Below the pieces are notes generated by a model. That model made no database searches. It saw only the letters and a list, made by a program, of their open reading frames with translations, and was not told the DNA's origin. This document shows positions 15,994 to 21,760 of a stretch of 24,392 nucleotides of DNA, one piece after another (the first letter of the stretch is position 1; every line of letters begins with the position of its first letter). The position numbers were made by a program, and so were the translations under genes. This DNA is from a virus: IMG/VR virus record IMGVR_UViG_3300031722_000166, positions 1-24,392 of that record; one strand, given 5' to 3'.

Positions 15994-17661
15994 TTAGCTG
16001 TAACCGCTGAACGCGCGGGTCGCGTCAGTCAGCGCACTTTGCTTGCTGGTGTCTATGCCGCCTAGGTTCTTTGCCGTCTGCGACGCCTGCGCTGCTTGCT
16101 CCTGCTGCGCCATCGCCTGCTGTGCTTCAGCGCGCTGCTTACGGATAAGCACGACCTTGTCACTCGGAACAATCAATTCGGGATCGACACCAAGCATGTC
16201 GGCATACGTGTCGGCCCACTTGTCAGCATCGAATTTATCGAGCACTTCAGGCTTGGCACCGGCTATAGCGCCTAGGTTATTGACGAAACGATCGATGCCA
16301 TTGGTCGCGACCGCGCGCTGCGCCTGTGCCAGCATGCTGACGAATTCGACGTTGAGCTCACGGCCTTGCAATTCTTCTGGCGCGGACGGAACGATGCCCG
16401 CCTCCACCATGCGCGCGAAGGTCATTTCAATCTTCGGCGACAGGATCTCGTTATGCAGGCGCTCAAGCACCGGGCCGATCATCAAGAGCTTTTCTTCGTG
16501 CCGCTCGGCGACTTCGGTCGCCGTCAGGCCGTTCTTGTCGGCGCTGCTGATCATCAGGAACATGTCAGTGTAGAAAGCGCCGCGTATGCGTTCGCGCACG
16601 TCGCGGATGTCTTCGAGCAGATGCGACAGGTCGAGATTTACTTCGAATGCCATACGAATGCCGCCGCTTTGACCGACCTGATCGACGTATGAGACACCGC
16701 CAGGCAGCAGATCGATGTCGTGTCCTTTGGCCGAACTTGGCGCTTGTACGGGCGGCTTTGTCTTGTAGTCGATGCCCTGGGCCTTGCGCAGCTGCTCATG
16801 TTGCAGCTGCTTGATGTCGCCGAGCGCTTCCATGCCCGGCGAATTGCCGTAGATGTCGCCGCCCGACACGGCCCAGCGCGGGCAGAGCGCGACGAACTCC
16901 TTGAAGCCCGAGTCGCGCAGTAAGTTATCGTTGTCGCCACCTTGCTCGAAATAGGCCGACTGCCATGCCATGTTCTTCGCATCGCGCTTCGTTACATCGC
17001 GGTCGGCGCGCGGCTCTATGGCCTGGCTGACCGGCACCCAAGCATCGAGCTGCCCGCGCATGTACATCGCGCGCACTGTGCGGCTTACCTTGTAGATGCC
17101 AAAGTCGCGCACCATCGCCGCGACGCTCATTTCGTACTCGCGATAAAGCGTATTGACGACGCCGCGGTGGTCGGTCGCTATGCAGTATTCACCGGCTGTT
17201 AGCGGGTAGTGCCTGATCACGTCCTGAAAGTCGGGCAGGATGATTGTCGCTGCCGTACCGAAGGCGCCTAGTTCCTCGTAGATCGAGTGCAGCGACCCGT
17301 ACGAATTGGACTTCGTGAAGACCATCTGCATCAGGCGCGTAACCTCGGCTAGCCATACCTTGACTGCGCCGGATTCGTCGAGCTTGGGGTCGGATGTCGT
17401 CAGGCGAAACCAAGGGCGCGCCGGCGAGGTGGCGCCCGACATCAGACCGGCGCCGAGCGTGCGTAGCGCACGTGTGCCTGTGCTGTCGTAAATTTTGTTG
17501 TGTCGACGTGCACCGCGGTTGCGATCGCTGACGAAGAAACGCCCCGAGCGGGGCAGGATGTTGTCACTGATCTCCCGCCAGTGAGATACCCAGCTTGCCC
17601 GCTCCGAGACGAGACTGCCCATGCGGGCCGTGAGCAATTGCCGGCGGGTGTAATCCGCCAT
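15994..17661 (-). CDS. Portal protein (T7-like head-tail connector)
   Basis: The protein has 555 residues. The N-terminal helix (1-50, RASWVSHWREISDNILPRSGRF) is followed by SGATSPARPWFRL at 75-87, the signature of podovirus portals. Further motifs are LGAFGTAATIILPD, EYCIATDHRGVVNTLYREYEMS and a late GLTATEVAERHEEKLLMIGPV segment forming the wing and crown. The C-terminal 55 residues are Gln/Ala-rich and probably coiled. Twelve copies form the ring at one capsid vertex, through which terminase packs DNA and to which the adaptor binds. The ATG lies one base after the stop of the 111-residue gene. No good Shine-Dalgarno sequence is visible, so translation is probably coupled. The length is typical for the family. 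Confidence 0.97.
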   Translation of the reverse strand: MADYTRRQLLTARMGSLVSERASWVSHWREISDNILPRSGRFFVSDRNRGARRHNKIYDSTGTRALRTLGAGLMSGATSPARPWFRLTTSDPKLDESGAVKVWLAEVTRLMQMVFTKSNSYGSLHSIYEELGAFGTAATIILPDFQDVIRHYPLTAGEYCIATDHRGVVNTLYREYEMSVAAMVRDFGIYKVSRTVRAMYMRGQLDAWVPVSQAIEPRADRDVTKRDAKNMAWQSAYFEQGGDNDNLLRDSGFKEFVALCPRWAVSGGDIYGNSPGMEALGDIKQLQHEQLRKAQGIDYKTKPPVQAPSSAKGHDIDLLPGGVSYVDQVGQSGGIRMAFEVNLDLSHLLEDIRDVRERIRGAFYTDMFLMISSADKNGLTATEVAERHEEKLLMIGPVLERLHNEILSPKIEMTFARMVEAGIVPSAPEELQGRELNVEFVSMLAQAQRAVATNGIDRFVNNLGAIAGAKPEVLDKFDADKWADTYADMLGVDPELIVPSDKVVLIRKQRAEAQQAMAQQEQAAQASQTAKNLGGIDTSKQSALTDATRAFSGYS

Positions 17662-17662
17662 G

Positions 17663-17998
17663 CTAGCCGCCGAGCAACGTGGTCTTGCCCAGCGCTAGCG
17701 CGTTCGGATCGACGCCTTGCGCGCCCGTCAGCATCGTGCCTGACACACCAGACTTTCCAGCCTGTGCTGCGGCATCGAGCAGCGCCATTGTATCAGGCTG
17801 CTTCTGGTTGGCCTTGTTCATGTCCTGATCGGCCTGCGCTGCCGCTTGGTCGGCCTGCGAGGCCGCTTTGTTGGCTGCCTCTTTCGCTTGGTTTTGTGAG
17901 GCGGTTTGTGCCTTCTTGGCGTCTGCGCCGTTTTTGGCTGATATTGCCACGCTTGCAACTGCAGCGACGGCCATGACGATAGCGGTTGCTCCTGACAT
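17663..17998 (-). CDS. Small Ala-rich phage protein with N-terminal membrane segment
   Basis: The protein has 111 residues. Residues 4-20 (ATAIVMAVAAVASVAIS) form one hydrophobic helix. They are followed by a helical Ala/Gln/Lys/Asp-rich stretch (about 22-65) and a Gly-rich C-terminus ending ALALGKTTLLGG. Similar small proteins occur between terminase and portal genes in podoviruses, and their C-terminal GKTTLLG-type ending is familiar, but I know no established function. A minor virion or ejection-associated protein is possible. GGGGAG lies 5 bases before the ATG and overlaps the stop of the cupin-like gene. The gene joins directly to portal, so they belong to one transcript. Confidence 0.75.
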   Translation of the reverse strand: MSGATAIVMAVAAVASVAISAKNGADAKKAQTASQNQAKEAANKAASQADQAAAQADQDMNKANQKQPDTMALLDAAAQAGKSGVSGTMLTGAQGVDPNALALGKTTLLGG

Positions 17999-18000
17999 AG

Positions 18001-18465
18001 CTACTCCCCTGTCACGACGACAATGTCGTCTTCGGTTTGCGCGCGAGAAAGCAGCAAATGCCCCTCGTCGGTGAATTCGGATTCGGCTTGCTCGACGGTC
18101 AGCGCATCGGTCTTGAAGCTCATCGTCAGATAGGTGTCGGCGTGCGCGCGAAAGGCCTGCTTGCGGCCCGCACTGGCGGGGATGAGGTGATAGCCCTGCA
18201 GGTGGATGTCATCGCCGCCTGTGAAGATCGTCACGTCGCCGCTGATGGAGAGGGTTGTTGCGATCTTGATCAGCGCGCCAGTTAGGATGGCCCCAGCGGG
18301 GATGCGGATCGTCCGCGAGTAGATGCCACCATGGAAAAGATGCGCGGTGCGCGTCGGCACTTGGGGTAACTGGCGCAGCCTGGCCTCGCCTAAGCGGACC
18401 AGGTCAAGCACGTCCTTTGCCATAGCGGGCAGGTGCGGCGCGGCCGTGACGAGCGCGGCGGTCAT
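18001..18465 (-). CDS. Cupin-like phage structural protein, function unknown
   Basis: The protein has 154 residues. After a helical start (1-40) the sequence is beta-rich: HLFHGGIYSRTIRIPAGAI, ALIKIATTLSISGDVTIFTG, YHLIPASAGRKQAFRAHADT and LTMSFKTD. Alternating strands with a Pro-Ala-Gly turn resemble a double-stranded beta helix (cupin). A single His-rich metal site is not clearly conserved, so enzymatic activity cannot be claimed. Comparable proteins are found upstream of portal in several podoviruses. The ATG is preceded by CGGAGG at 5 bases and overlaps the acetyltransferase stop by 4 bases (ATGA), so the two products are made in linked amounts and may work together. Confidence 0.72.
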   Translation of the reverse strand: MTAALVTAAPHLPAMAKDVLDLVRLGEARLRQLPQVPTRTAHLFHGGIYSRTIRIPAGAILTGALIKIATTLSISGDVTIFTGGDDIHLQGYHLIPASAGRKQAFRAHADTYLTMSFKTDALTVEQAESEFTDEGHLLLSRAQTEDDIVVVTGE

Positions 18466-18911
18466 GTGAGCCTCCGAAAGAAGACGCTGTTCGTCTGCCG
18501 ATAGGGCTGGCGCGACATGACGTATTCGAGCTTGCTGCCGGCGGGCGCTGTGACAAACAGGCCTTCAGCCCCGAGCGGGGCCGCAAGCGCTTCGGCTTCA
18601 CGCAGCAGGGCTAGGCCCGCGCCGCTTTGGCGACGCGCGCTCGCAACGAAAAACGATTCGGTTGTCGCGATGCGCTTGCCGTAGTGCGGCAGCGTCGAGA
18701 CGACGAAAAGGAGAAAGCCGATCAGCGTGTCGCCCTGGTAGGCCGCGGCGGTATGCAGCGCGCCACTCGCTTCCATCGCCCGGTAAAGGTCAAGCTGCGC
18801 CTCGGCTTCGCCCAGGCCGGCAATAGCCGACTCGGCGCCGTACTCTGCAAGCAGTGCGGCGAGATTGGGCGCGCGTTCGATGTCCGCGACAGTGCAGGGC
18901 GAAATGTTCAT
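18462..18911 (-). CDS. GNAT-family N-acetyltransferase
   Basis: The protein has 149 residues. GDTLIGFLLF (60-69) and TESFFVASARRQSGAGLAL (84-102) are the central GNAT strands and the acetyl-CoA pyrophosphate loop, with the R/Q-x-x-G-x-G pattern at about 94-99. LLREAEALAAPLGAEGLFVTAPAG and YRQTNSVFFRRL complete the fold. The substrate is unknown. Such genes recur in this position in BPP-1-like phages, where they may modify a phage or host protein. The start is odd: no Shine-Dalgarno sequence is seen and a hairpin lies directly before the ATG. The leader copies that of the Bbp19-like gene. The gene begins a new minus-strand segment after the plus-strand lipoprotein gene. Confidence 0.88.
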   Translation of the reverse strand: MNISPCTVADIERAPNLAALLAEYGAESAIAGLGEAEAQLDLYRAMEASGALHTAAAYQGDTLIGFLLFVVSTLPHYGKRIATTESFFVASARRQSGAGLALLREAEALAAPLGAEGLFVTAPAGSKLEYVMSRQPYRQTNSVFFRRLT

Positions 18912-18931
18912 GCCCGCAATCTATGCGCGGG
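18912..18931 (-). promoter_or_regulatory. Hairpin abutting the acetyltransferase start codon
   Basis: On the minus strand CCCGC and GCGGG pair around a 9-base loop, ending one base before the ATG at 18911. A 23-base block covering the loop, one arm and the first codons is identical to that before the Bbp19-like gene. The stem here is shorter (5 bp against 7 bp) because of one changed base next to the block. Confidence 0.5.
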
Positions 18932-18934
18932 TAT

Positions 18935-18963
18935 TTCTAGTACGCGCACCCTGAGGCTATACT
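18935..18963 (+). promoter_or_regulatory. Possible sigma70-type promoter of the lipoprotein gene
   Basis: TATACT at 18958-18963 matches five of six bases of the -10 consensus. A 17-base spacer puts the -35 at TTCTAG (18935-18940), which is a poor match. The lipoprotein ATG lies 27 bases downstream of the -10. The gene needs its own promoter because all neighbours are on the other strand. The spacer contains copy 4 of the recurrent element. Confidence 0.4.
18940..18951 (-). promoter_or_regulatory. Recurrent 12-base element, copy 4 (upstream of acetyltransferase)
   Basis: On the minus strand this reads GGGTGCGCGTAC and starts exactly 40 bases before the acetyltransferase ATG, the same distance as for the Bbp19-like gene. 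The minus strand is non-coding across the adjacent lipoprotein gene, so a fresh transcription start here would be useful. The element also sits inside the spacer of a possible plus-strand promoter. Confidence 0.58.
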
Positions 18964-18989
18964 GAGCGCTTCAACGCAAGGAGACGATC

Positions 18990-19214
18990 ATGAAAACAAT
19001 CGCATTGGTCACCACTGTCGTGCTGCTCACTGGCTGCGCTTCAGCGAATAGTTACTCGCGCATCGCGGTGCTGCAGAATCCCGAGAGCAAGCAGACTGTC
19101 GAGTGCAGATTCCCCGAGGTAGCGTCTGTTCGCATGAGCAGCCACATCGATACCTGCGTTGCCACCTACGAAAAGGCTGGCTATAAGCTCGTCGCCGACT
19201 CGGCGCGGCCCTAA
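18990..19214 (+). CDS. Small phage lipoprotein on the opposite strand
   Basis: The protein has 74 residues. Residues 1-15 are a signal peptide (MKTIALVTTVVLLTG) ending in lipobox L-T-G-C with Cys16 as the lipidation site. The +2 residue is Ala, so outer-membrane sorting is expected in Gram-negative cells. The mature part has NPESKQTVECR, two cysteines at 39 and 56 that could form a disulfide, and AGYKLVADS. Small lipoproteins with this NP-x-TVEC and AGY pattern are common in proteobacteria and their phages. AAGGAG lies 6 bases before the ATG. It is the only plus-strand gene, and its end overlaps the terminase end by 4 bases. It looks like an independently expressed moron. A role in blocking superinfection, as for the T5 lipoprotein, is possible but not shown. 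Confidence 0.85.
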   Translation: MKTIALVTTVVLLTGCASANSYSRIAVLQNPESKQTVECRFPEVASVRMSSHIDTCVATYEKAGYKLVADSARP

Positions 19215-20788
19215 GCGTAAGGGTCGTGCTCGCGCTTCTTGCGCCCGCCGCCCATCGCCGCAACGGTTCGACGCTTCGGCGTGTCAATCAACGCCAGGAC
19301 GTAGGCGCTGCCAAAGTCAGGCGAGCGGCCGATCTTCTCGATGATCTCGTCGCGGCTTGCGACGTAGATCGTTGATCCTGTCAGGCGCCACGTTGGGGCG
19401 CAGAGATCGGCCAGCAGACGCGGATCTGGCGGCAGCGCAATCCCCGTGTTTGCCGTCGGGTCGAGCGCTTCGCGGAACTGCCACCAGAGTTGCGAGCGCT
19501 GGTTCTTGAAGCGCAGCCGGCCTGACTTGTCTGTCGCAGTCGGCGCTTCCGAGACATTTACGCCTACGACCTGCTGCTCGGCATCGCGCAAGAAGTCGTA
19601 GGGCGATGACCCGACGCCAATCACGTCGATGTGCATCACCGCCTCGTCGCGGCGCGCGGCGATCGCAAGGCCAGCAACGGTCGGGCCGTCTGGCGTTGCT
19701 TTGCCCGGGTAGGTCAGCGGCTCATCGAACCACATGCCATGCCGACGTGCGAGAATCGTCTGGTCCTTGCCACCACGCGCCACGTCGACGCCGAGCGAAT
19801 CCATCGGCGCAAGCTTATCTGGCTTCTTCCAGCGCGCCTGCGCAGCTTCGACCCATGCGGTCGGGATGACTTGCATCGCGTCGTCCTCGACGCCAGCGGC
19901 GAAGTCGCCATTGAGCATTTGGCTGCGCAGAGGTTCGGGCAATGCTTGAAGTTGTGCCATGTATCCAGTCCCCAGGAGGTGCGGATTGTCGGTGATGCGC
20001 GACGGAATGAAGGTGCGCGAGAGTGGCGTGATGATCTCTACGGCGCTGTAATCCTTCGCATCGAACTCGTAGCAGGGCTCGCCGTCGACTAGCACAAAAG
20101 GTCGGCCGTCTTTTACCCACAAGTCGCGCCCATTTGGGCTGTGGCCATCGGCAGGGAGTGACGCGGCATAGCGCAGCTCGCCCGGCTTCGCGGGGTTTGG
20201 GAACTTGCGATCAAGCCAGGGCGCGAAGAACGCGATCACCCAGCGTCCCTCAGCACTCTGCGGCGGGTTGAACGTGAATAGCGCCTGACAGTGCTGGCCA
20301 GAGATCGTCGTGCGCAGCCAGCCGAGGAGGAAGCGCACCTGGCTCGCGAGGAAGTTCGTTGCCTCGTCGAACACGAGCAGATCATGCGGCCGTCCTTGGA
20401 ACTTTTTCTCATCGCCCGCATTGGGCACGGCGCCAAGCTCAATCTGCATGTTGGGCAAGCGCCAGATATTGTCCTTGCCGTTGAAGCCATCGCGCGTGCC
20501 GAGCAAATCCTCGAGACGGTCTATGATGCCGGTTAGCTCAGTACCTACGCGCCGCAGGATCATCGTCTTGCGGTGCTGCGTCAGCGACTTGCCGCAGGCA
20601 AGATCCGTCTTGCCCCCGCCTGCCGCTCCGCCATAGCCGATGATGTCGGCCTTCGAGTTATAGGCCATTAGTTGCGGCCCGGGGAGTGGCCGCCAAACAG
20701 CCTTGTCTGCTTGCAATATCGCGTAGAGCTCGGTTTTCTCGGCTTCCGTGAGGTAAGGCAGCAGGCCTTGAATGTCTGATGCGTCCAT
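19211..20788 (-). CDS. terL: Terminase large subunit
   Basis: The protein has 525 residues. The ATPase domain has Walker A GGAAGGGKT (53-61) and Walker B LLVFDEA (137-143) with the catalytic glutamate E142, followed by a TFNPP coupling motif. The RuvC-like nuclease domain has LGVDVARGGKDQT with an acidic residue near 335, MHIDVIGVG with D near 388, and PDFGSAYVLA with D near 491. The enzyme pumps DNA into the procapsid through the portal and cuts the concatemer. All motifs are intact. The ATG lies 4 bases after the small-subunit stop with no close Shine-Dalgarno sequence, so translation is probably coupled. The last bases overlap the convergent lipoprotein gene. Confidence 0.97.
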   Translation of the reverse strand: MDASDIQGLLPYLTEAEKTELYAILQADKAVWRPLPGPQLMAYNSKADIIGYGGAAGGGKTDLACGKSLTQHRKTMILRRVGTELTGIIDRLEDLLGTRDGFNGKDNIWRLPNMQIELGAVPNAGDEKKFQGRPHDLLVFDEATNFLASQVRFLLGWLRTTISGQHCQALFTFNPPQSAEGRWVIAFFAPWLDRKFPNPAKPGELRYAASLPADGHSPNGRDLWVKDGRPFVLVDGEPCYEFDAKDYSAVEIITPLSRTFIPSRITDNPHLLGTGYMAQLQALPEPLRSQMLNGDFAAGVEDDAMQVIPTAWVEAAQARWKKPDKLAPMDSLGVDVARGGKDQTILARRHGMWFDEPLTYPGKATPDGPTVAGLAIAARRDEAVMHIDVIGVGSSPYDFLRDAEQQVVGVNVSEAPTATDKSGRLRFKNQRSQLWWQFREALDPTANTGIALPPDPRLLADLCAPTWRLTGSTIYVASRDEIIEKIGRSPDFGSAYVLALIDTPKRRTVAAMGGGRKKREHDPYA

Positions 20789-20792
20789 CGCG

Positions 20793-21311
20793 CTAGACGA
20801 GGTCGGCGCCCGGGTTGTTCTCCTCGGCGTCCTTACGCGCCTGCGCCGTGGCGAGGATCGCGGCGAGCTTCGCCGCTACGGCCGAATCGCTCTGCGGCGC
20901 CAGCGTGCCGTCAGGGTTCGACAACTCGAGCGCCTGGCGCTCTCCGTACTTGGCTGGCGCCCACTTCGCAAGGAGCTTAAGCCGAGTATCTGCGCGCAGC
21001 CGAGAGCGTTGCACGCACTCGCCATTTACCATCCAGCCGATATTATCGCCGTCTTTGTTGGTTCGCTCCATCCAGTCGTTTTGCCCATCGTCGACGACGT
21101 TGAGCAGATCCTCCGCAATCGCATCGAAGCCTAGTTCCCGCGCATGCGCGATGCGTGTGGCAAAATCTTTATCTTCGTTGATCCAGTCATAAACCGTGCG
21201 CCACGCTGGCATGTGCTCGTCGCGGCAGATTGCGCGCAAAGTCTCACCGTTTGCTATACGTGCGCAAATCTCGTCAAGAACTTCAGCAGTGCGAATTGAA
21301 AGGCGTCCCAT
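20793..21311 (-). CDS. terS: Terminase small subunit (Sf6-like type)
   Basis: The protein has 172 residues starting MGRLSIRTAEVLDEICARIANGETL. The N-terminal helix-turn-helix (about 8-45, ETLRAICRDEHMPAWRTVYDWI) recognises the packaging site. The middle (about 50-125) is the helical oligomerisation region (ARELGFDAIAEDLL, RSRLRADTRLKLLAKWAPAKYGER). The C-terminal tail, Ala/Glu-rich, would contact the large subunit. The frame is open up to 21548, but the extension overlaps another gene and lacks family resemblance. ATG 21311 lies one base after that gene's stop. A near-copy of the recurrent 12-base element is 42 bases upstream. The adjacent hexamer cluster (21624-21733) could be its DNA target. 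Confidence 0.93.
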   Translation of the reverse strand: MGRLSIRTAEVLDEICARIANGETLRAICRDEHMPAWRTVYDWINEDKDFATRIAHARELGFDAIAEDLLNVVDDGQNDWMERTNKDGDNIGWMVNGECVQRSRLRADTRLKLLAKWAPAKYGERQALELSNPDGTLAPQSDSAVAAKLAAILATAQARKDAEENNPGADLV

Positions 21312-21312
21312 G

Positions 21313-21570
21313 TCAGGAATTCTCGCCCAGTGCTTCGTCCGGTACGCGCACCACGCGAAACGCCACCACGGTGCCGCAGCGCCGACGTCCTGCGCAAATG
21401 TCCCGAACGCTTCGCCGACTGATCTCGAAGACTTGCGACAAGCGCGTATACCCCCAGCCTTCTTCCCGCAGTTCAAGCAATCGATCAACGTCATGATTGC
21501 TGAGTTTTGCGTGCGGATGATCTTCGCCGATACGCAACCCATTTTCACCGATAGCTACGATTTTTTGCAC
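21313..21570 (-). CDS. Small helix-turn-helix (resolvase-like) DNA-binding protein
   Basis: The protein has 85 residues. Residues 23-64 contain LSNHDVDRLLELREEGWGYTRLSQVFEISRRSVRDICAGRRR, which reads as a resolvase or Hin-type helix-turn-helix with a basic end. Small proteins of this type are common directly before terminase genes in podoviruses. The start is GTG at 21570, chosen because AAGGAGAG lies 5 bases upstream; no ATG is available nearby. It could be a transcription regulator of the late genes or an accessory packaging protein. It is the first recognisable protein after the hexamer cluster, so it may bind there. Function is inferred from the motif and location. Confidence 0.8.
   Translation of the reverse strand: MQKIVAIGENGLRIGEDHPHAKLSNHDVDRLLELREEGWGYTRLSQVFEISRRSVRDICAGRRRCGTVVAFRVVRVPDEALGENS
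21342..21353 (-). promoter_or_regulatory. Near-copy of the recurrent 12-base element, before terminase
   Basis: On the minus strand this reads TGGTGCGCGTAC, one mismatch from copies 3 and 4. It starts 42 bases before the terminase small subunit ATG, close to the 40-base spacing of those copies. Unlike the others it lies inside a coding region, where it encodes part of VVRVP, so chance is a real possibility. Confidence 0.3.
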
Positions 21571-21760
21571 GTTGTCTCTCCTTGCAAAAATTTACGAGTT
21601 AAATGAAATTCGGAGTCAATCAACTGCAACCTGCAACTTCCCCTAAAGGGAGAAGTTGCAAAGTTGCAGCTACTTGTTGATTTTTGCGGAATGCAACAAT
21701 TGCAACTTGTTGCATAAAGTTGCCTTTGTTGCACCGTGCGTGTAATTTCTTGCGCGTTCA
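21571..21760 (-). other. Low-GC intergenic stretch between replication and packaging genes
   Basis: This stretch of about 190 bases is visibly richer in A and T than its surroundings. It holds the GTTGCA cluster and inverted repeat listed separately, and the strong ribosome binding site of the helix-turn-helix gene at its end. A weak promoter candidate on the minus strand is TTGACT (21612-21617) with TAAATT about 19 bases on. A 68-codon frame (21761-21555) crosses it, starting at an ATG fused to the primase-helicase stop. I consider that frame doubtful because its Cys-rich reading follows from the hexamers. Confidence 0.6.
21624..21733. repeat. Cluster of GTTGCA/TGCAAC hexamers with large inverted repeat
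   Basis: Perfect hexamers occur at 21625-21630, 21632-21637, 21655-21660, 21663-21668, 21692-21697, 21701-21706, 21709-21714 and 21728-21733, and GTTGCC at 21719-21724. The first four lie in an inverted repeat (21624-21644 pairing with 21647-21669, with small bulges), flanked further out by ATCAAC (21619-21624) and GTTGAT (21676-21681). Spacings between close neighbours are 7-10 bases. The structure could be an operator array, a replication origin or a terminase recognition site. Confidence 0.75.

Noticed and set aside
18940-18951. Recurrent element read as a sigma54 promoter
   Set aside because: The GG and GC pairs do not fall at the required 10-base spacing across the copies, so a sigma54 assignment is not supported.
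21312-21548. Upstream extension of the terminase small subunit frame
   Set aside because: It overlaps the helix-turn-helix gene almost completely and its Cys/Trp-rich translation does not fit the family. ATG 21311 begins the recognised domain.
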